Assembly: GCF_016907755.1 (NCBI RefSeq)
Contig: NZ_JAFBCN010000001.1
Span: 2,232,001-2,296,000 of the forward strand
Direction of reading: 5' to 3'
Origin: Cellulosimicrobium cellulans
Lineage (GTDB): Bacteria; Actinomycetota; Actinomycetes; Actinomycetales; Cellulomonadaceae
DNA length: 64,000 bases
In this document: positions 60,533 through 64,000 of the stretch, piece by piece
Numbering within the stretch: the stretch's first letter is position 1
Layout of the letters: each line of letters begins with the position of its first letter
Made by a program: the position numbers and the translations under genes
The notes under the pieces: generated by a model
Seen by the model: the letters and a program-made list of their open reading frames with translations, nothing else
What the model was told of the DNA's origin: nothing
Database searches by the model: none

Positions 60533-60985
60533 ATGAGCGACGTCGCAGCGGCCGTGCCGGCCGACGAGCAGGAGACCATCCGTCGGGTGCTCGAGGGCAC
60601 CGAGACCTGGGCCGTCGTCGGCCTGTCGAACAACACGTCGCGTGCCGCGTACGGCGTGGCGCGCGTGCTCCAGCAGCACGGCAAGCGCATCGTCCCCGTC
60701 CACCCGTCCGCGGAGACCGTGCACGGCGAGCAGGGCTACGCGACGCTCGCGGACGTCCCGTTCCCCGTCGACGTCGTCGACGTGTTCGTGCGTTCCGAGC
60801 TCGCGGGCGACGTCGCCGACCAGGCCGTCGCGACGGGCGCGCAGGCCGTCTGGTTCCAGCTCGACGTGATCGACGAGGACGCCGCTCGCCGCGTCCGTGA
60901 GGCCGGGCTCGACATGGTCATGGACCGCTGCCCGGCGATCGAGCTGCCGCGCCTGGCCGCGACCAGCACGCCGAACGAGGCGTGA
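60533..60985 (+). CDS. CoA-binding protein (YccU-like)
   Basis: A 150-residue Rossmann-fold protein of the YccU type. AVVGLSNNTSRAAYGVARVL binds the nucleotide, then VPVHPSAETVHGEQGY, DVPFPVDVVDVFV and AVWFQLDVIDEDAARRVREAGL are the family order, with the MDRCPAIELPRL end. Role not known in detail. It overlaps the next gene by four bases. Confidence 0.92.
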   Translation: MSDVAAAVPADEQETIRRVLEGTETWAVVGLSNNTSRAAYGVARVLQQHGKRIVPVHPSAETVHGEQGYATLADVPFPVDVVDVFVRSELAGDVADQAVATGAQAVWFQLDVIDEDAARRVREAGLDMVMDRCPAIELPRLAATSTPNEA

Positions 60986-61413
60986 CCGTGACCGCGATCG
61001 ACACCACGTCCGACCTGGGCTCGCGCGCCGCGACCCGTCTCACCGACGAGCTGGTCCTGTGGTTCGTGACCGTCGACCCGCACGACGCCCCCCAGCCGAC
61101 CCCCGTGTGGTTCCTGTGGGACGGCGCGGACGAGGTCGTGGTGAAGTCCCAGCCGCGCACCGCGAAGCTCCGCAACGTCCGCGGGAACCACCGCGTCGCC
61201 GTGCACCTCAACAGCACCCGGTCGGGGGACGACGTCGTCGTCCTCACGGGCACGGCCGTGATCGACGACGGTGGTCTCACGCCCGACGAGCGCGTCGCGT
61301 ACGACGCGAAGTACGACGAGGGGATCCGCGGCCTCGGCATGACACCCGACGGCTTCCACGGGGACTACTCCGTCACCGTGCGCGTCCGGCTGGAGCGCCT
61401 CCGCGGCTACTGA
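60982..61413 (+). CDS. PPOX-class F420-dependent oxidoreductase
   Basis: A 143-residue split-barrel flavin/deazaflavin reductase-like protein. PQPTPVWFLWDGADEVVVKSQPRTAKLRNVRGNHRVAVHL is the typical run (key parts PTPVWFLWDG and RTAKLRNVR). Most relatives in actinobacteria use F420 and belong to the TIGR03667-type set. The GTG start is within the stop of the CoA-binding gene; a second GTG two codons on is also possible. Confidence 0.88.
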   Translation: MTVTAIDTTSDLGSRAATRLTDELVLWFVTVDPHDAPQPTPVWFLWDGADEVVVKSQPRTAKLRNVRGNHRVAVHLNSTRSGDDVVVLTGTAVIDDGGLTPDERVAYDAKYDEGIRGLGMTPDGFHGDYSVTVRVRLERLRGY

Positions 61414-61424
61414 GCGAGCACCGC

Positions 61425-61958
61425 TCAGCGCTCGAGGCGGGCGGTGGCCTGGTCGAGGGCGGTGCCGAGCTCGTCCTTCGGGATGCGCAGCTCGCCGAGC
61501 GAGAGCATGAAGGGTGACTCGTCCAGCCCGAGGGCCCGCGTCGCGGGTTCGAGGTCGAGGCCTTCGCCGTCCTCGGAGACCCCGGTCCTGACGTAGACCG
61601 GCATGCCCGACACCTCGGGCAGCACGACCACGAGCACCGCGGCCAGCGCGTCCGGGTGCAGGTCGGGGCGCTCCGCGTCCTCGGCCGGGAGCAGGCTCAC
61701 CCCGACGCCCAGGTCGCACGCACCCTCGCAGTTTCTCGAGCCGGTGTAGAGGCTCGCCTCGACGGGGAGGTCGGCCTCGTCCAGCGCGTCCTGGACCGCG
61801 GGCAGCGCCCGTTCGACGTCCGCGTACGAGACGTTCGAGGTGTCGAACGGGGAGCGCCCGTCGAGCACCGCGCAGCCGGAGACGGACACGACGCACGTCG
61901 CGACCAGCGCGGCCGCGACGAGCGTCCGCGAGGCGCGGGGGACCGGGGAGAGGCACAC
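61425..61958 (-). CDS. Putative lipoprotein
   Basis: A 177-residue protein with a short charged start, a hydrophobic stretch LVAAALVATCVVSVS and a lipobox-like SVSGC, so it is probably lipid-anchored at the cell surface. Two further Cys (NCEGACDLG) may pair. No known domain. The start GTG 61958 is the best available, as no ATG is in this frame; upstream ribosome binding is weak. It lies 17 bp from the ABC transporter gene. Confidence 0.78.
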   Translation of the reverse strand: MCLSPVPRASRTLVAAALVATCVVSVSGCAVLDGRSPFDTSNVSYADVERALPAVQDALDEADLPVEASLYTGSRNCEGACDLGVGVSLLPAEDAERPDLHPDALAAVLVVVLPEVSGMPVYVRTGVSEDGEGLDLEPATRALGLDESPFMLSLGELRIPKDELGTALDQATARLER

Positions 61959-61975
61959 GCGCAGAGAGTACGCGC

Positions 61976-62872
61976 TCAGGCCTGCGGTGCGAAGGTCAGC
62001 ACCGGCCGGCCCGTGCGCGGGTGCGTCAGCACCTCGCACCGCACGCCGTAGACCGGGTCCAGCACCTCGGGGACCAGGACCTCGCGCACGTCGCCCGCGG
62101 CGACGACCCGGCCGTCCGCGAGCACGACGACGTGGTCGCACGTCTGGGCCGCGAGGTTGAGGTCGTGGAGCGCGGCGAGGACGGTCACGCCGTCGTCGGC
62201 GAGGTCGCGCAGGACGCGCATCGTGTCGAGCTGCGCGGCGATGTCGAGGTGGTTGGTCGGCTCGTCGAGCAGGAGCAGCGCGGGCTCCTGCGCGAGCGCG
62301 CGCGCCAGGTGCACGCGCTGGCGCTCGCCGCCGGAGAGCGTCGCGACCTCCCGCTCGGCGAACGCGGCCACGCCCGCGCGGGCGAGCGCCGCGGACGCGA
62401 CCTCCCGGTCGTGCGCGGAGTCGCCCGCGAGGAGCGAGCGGTGCGGGATGCGACCCAGCAGGACGGCGTCGAGCACGGAGAGCGGGAGGTCGGTCGTCGC
62501 GTCCTGCTCGACGAGCGCGAGCACGCGCGCGCGCCTCCGCCGCGGCATCGCGAGAAGGTCCGCGCCGCCGAAGCGCACGTGCGCGGCGTCGTCGGGCCCG
62601 GGGGCGCGCACCCCGGCGAGCACGCGCAGGAGCGTCGACTTGCCGGACCCGTTGGGCCCGAGCAGCCCGCTCACCGCGCCGGTCGGGGCCGTGCAGTCGA
62701 CCCCGTCGAGGATCAGGCGGCCGTCGACCGACCACGACACGCGCGCGGCGTCCAGCCCGCCGGGGCTCCGCGGATCCGAGGCGCGCGAGGCGGCGTCGTC
62801 GAGACGGTCCCGTACGTCGTCCTCGCCGACCGCGGGCGCCTCCTGAGCCGTCGTGCGCGTCGTCTCGCTCAT
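61976..62872 (-). CDS. Iron-chelate ABC transporter ATP-binding protein (FecE/HmuV type)
   Basis: A 298-residue ATPase for ferric siderophore or heme import. Walker A is GPNGSGKST, the signature is LSGGERQRVHLARAL, and Walker B LLLDEPTNHLDI. The first 45 residues are an extra acidic tail. ATG 62872 follows GGAGGAAGG. The gene overlaps the upstream permease gene by four bases (ATGA), so the two are made together. Confidence 0.95.
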   Translation of the reverse strand: MSETTRTTAQEAPAVGEDDVRDRLDDAASRASDPRSPGGLDAARVSWSVDGRLILDGVDCTAPTGAVSGLLGPNGSGKSTLLRVLAGVRAPGPDDAAHVRFGGADLLAMPRRRRARVLALVEQDATTDLPLSVLDAVLLGRIPHRSLLAGDSAHDREVASAALARAGVAAFAEREVATLSGGERQRVHLARALAQEPALLLLDEPTNHLDIAAQLDTMRVLRDLADDGVTVLAALHDLNLAAQTCDHVVVLADGRVVAAGDVREVLVPEVLDPVYGVRCEVLTHPRTGRPVLTFAPQA

Positions 62873-63957
62873 GCGGCCTTCCTCCCGCGCCACAGCAGCA
62901 GCGCGAACACCGGGGCGCCGATCGCGGCGGTGACGATCCCCACGGGCAGCTCGCGCGGCGCGAACACGGTGCGTGCGAGCGTGTCCGCCCAGACGAGGAA
63001 CGTCGCGCCGAACAGTGCGGACAGCGGCAGCAGGAGCCGGTGCCGCGCGCCTGTGAGGAGCCGGACCGCGTGCGGCAGGATCAGCCCGACGAACCCGATC
63101 GACCCGGACTGCGAGACGAGCGCCCCCGTGAGCAGCGCGACGCCCACGAGCAGCGTCCAGCGCACGCGCGCGACGTCGACCCCGAGCGTGGACGCCGCGG
63201 TGTCGCCGAACGTGAAGGCGTCCAGCAGGGAGCCGGTCGAGGCGAGCAGCGTCCCGAGCACGAGGGTCGCGCCGCCAGCGACCGCGACGGACGTCCACGT
63301 CGCTCCCGCGACGGACCCCATGAGCCACGAGAGGATCTCGCGGTAGGAGTCGCCGGTCGCGGACCAGAAGATGACGAAGCTGGTCGCGGCGGCGGCGAGC
63401 TGGCTCACCGCGAGGCCCGCGAGCACGGTCCGCGTGGGCGTGAGCGCGCCGAGCGCGCCCGCGAGCCCGAGCGCCGCGACGAGCGCCAGCACGGCGCCCC
63501 CGAACGCGGCGACCGGCAGGAGCACGGTCCACCCGGCGACCAGCACGAGCACCGCGCCGAGCGACGCGCCCGACGACAGCCCGAGGAGGTACGGATCTGC
63601 GAGGGGGTTGCGCGTGAGCGACTGCATGACCACGCCGCACACGGCCAGACCTGCGCCCACGGCCGCGGCGGTGAGCACCCGGGGGAGGCGGAGCTGCCAC
63701 ACCATGCCGTCCTGCAGCGCGCCGAGCGGCTCGAGGCCGAGCAGCCCGCCGAGCCCGAGGTGCGTCGCGACCGAGCGCCACACGTCCCCGACCGCGAGGT
63801 CCGCCGGCCCGATCGTCACCGTCACGAGGACCGTCACGACGAGGGCGCCGACGCCGGCCGGCACCCACCAGCCCGCGCCACGGCGCGCGCGGGCCCCCGC
63901 CCGGCCGTCCGGTCGGGCGGGGGGAGCGGGAGCGGGCCGGGTGCGCAGCGTCGTCAC
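62869..63957 (-). CDS. FecCD-type iron-chelate ABC transporter permease
   Basis: A 362-residue membrane protein with about ten helices. MQSLTRNPLADPYLLGLSSGA is the FecCD signature (as TRNPLADPYLLGLSSGA), and GSIGFVGLILPHAVRLL the conserved region near the ATPase contact; RELPVGIVTAAIGAPVF closes it. It opens with a charged cytosolic tail. The start GTG 63957 is in the GTGA overlap with the gene at the window edge. Confidence 0.96.
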   Translation of the reverse strand: MTTLRTRPAPAPPARPDGRAGARARRGAGWWVPAGVGALVVTVLVTVTIGPADLAVGDVWRSVATHLGLGGLLGLEPLGALQDGMVWQLRLPRVLTAAAVGAGLAVCGVVMQSLTRNPLADPYLLGLSSGASLGAVLVLVAGWTVLLPVAAFGGAVLALVAALGLAGALGALTPTRTVLAGLAVSQLAAAATSFVIFWSATGDSYREILSWLMGSVAGATWTSVAVAGGATLVLGTLLASTGSLLDAFTFGDTAASTLGVDVARVRWTLLVGVALLTGALVSQSGSIGFVGLILPHAVRLLTGARHRLLLPLSALFGATFLVWADTLARTVFAPRELPVGIVTAAIGAPVFALLLWRGRKAA

Positions 63958-64000
63958 AGGTCGAGCGCCTCCAGCTGCGCCGCGAGGTCCACGACGGCGT
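63954..64000 (-). CDS. C-terminus of a gene cut by the window edge, probable substrate-binding protein
   Basis: The last 14 complete codons read AVVDLAAQLEALDL then TGA (63954-63956). The stop overlaps the permease start (GTGA), so the gene is part of the same operon. In FecCD operons this is usually the siderophore- or heme-binding lipoprotein; only the tail is visible, so this is inference. Confidence 0.55.
   Translation of the reverse strand, partial: AVVDLAAQLEALDL

Overview
The window is chromosomal DNA from a very GC-rich Gram-positive actinobacterium. Third codon positions are almost all G or C and GTG starts are common. Gene content points to a cellulolytic member of the Micrococcales (Cellulomonas, Cellulosimicrobium or another Promicromonosporaceae): secreted GH6, GH10 and GH48 enzymes with FN3 and CBM2 domains, a coenzyme F420 gene set, a probable mycothiol-dependent nitroreductase, paired clpP genes and a standalone glucose-type EIIB. 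The genus call is inference. I see no phage, transposase, integrase or CRISPR array.

Region 1 (1-12 kb) is a plant-polysaccharide locus: GH10 xylanase and GH6 exocellulase on the minus strand, a LacI-family regulator, then a divergent 929-residue protein joining a LacI-type sugar-binding fold without a helix-turn-helix to a PAS domain and a degenerate GGDEF domain, then a GH48 exocellulase. AAACGTTT-core palindromes lie about 100 and 116 bp upstream of the GH6 and GH48 starts, at the 3' ends of the two regulator genes.

Region 2 (12-32.5 kb) is mixed housekeeping: tesB, group II truncated globin, ptsI divergent from a small EIIB, MscS channel, malQ, pepN, DsbA-fold oxidoreductase, M13 peptidase, rpiB-nei, an Eis-like acetyltransferase, an alkyltransferase-like protein, an F420-type oxidoreductase, and a gntR-DUF1648 pair with a clear operator. 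Convergent gene pairs are separated by strong hairpins.

Region 3 (32.5-43 kb) holds cysK-cysE with an unlisted 27-codon Cys-rich leader ORF upstream, tRNA-Gly and tRNA-Pro, a small transporter, then tig-clpP1-clpP2-clpX. Inside clpX codon choice changes abruptly, suggesting an imported segment. It is followed by about 670 bp of non-coding DNA built from 21-nt repeats and a 26-bp inverted repeat, then fadD.

Region 4 (43-64 kb) holds chorismate mutase, a bacterial eRF1-like protein, valS, a DUF4914 P-loop protein, an F420 oxidoreductase overlapping cofE, small enzymes, an AI-2E transporter, a GH18 chitinase broken by a 5-bp tandem duplication, more probable F420-binding enzymes, an AraC regulator, and an iron-chelate ABC transporter running off the right edge.
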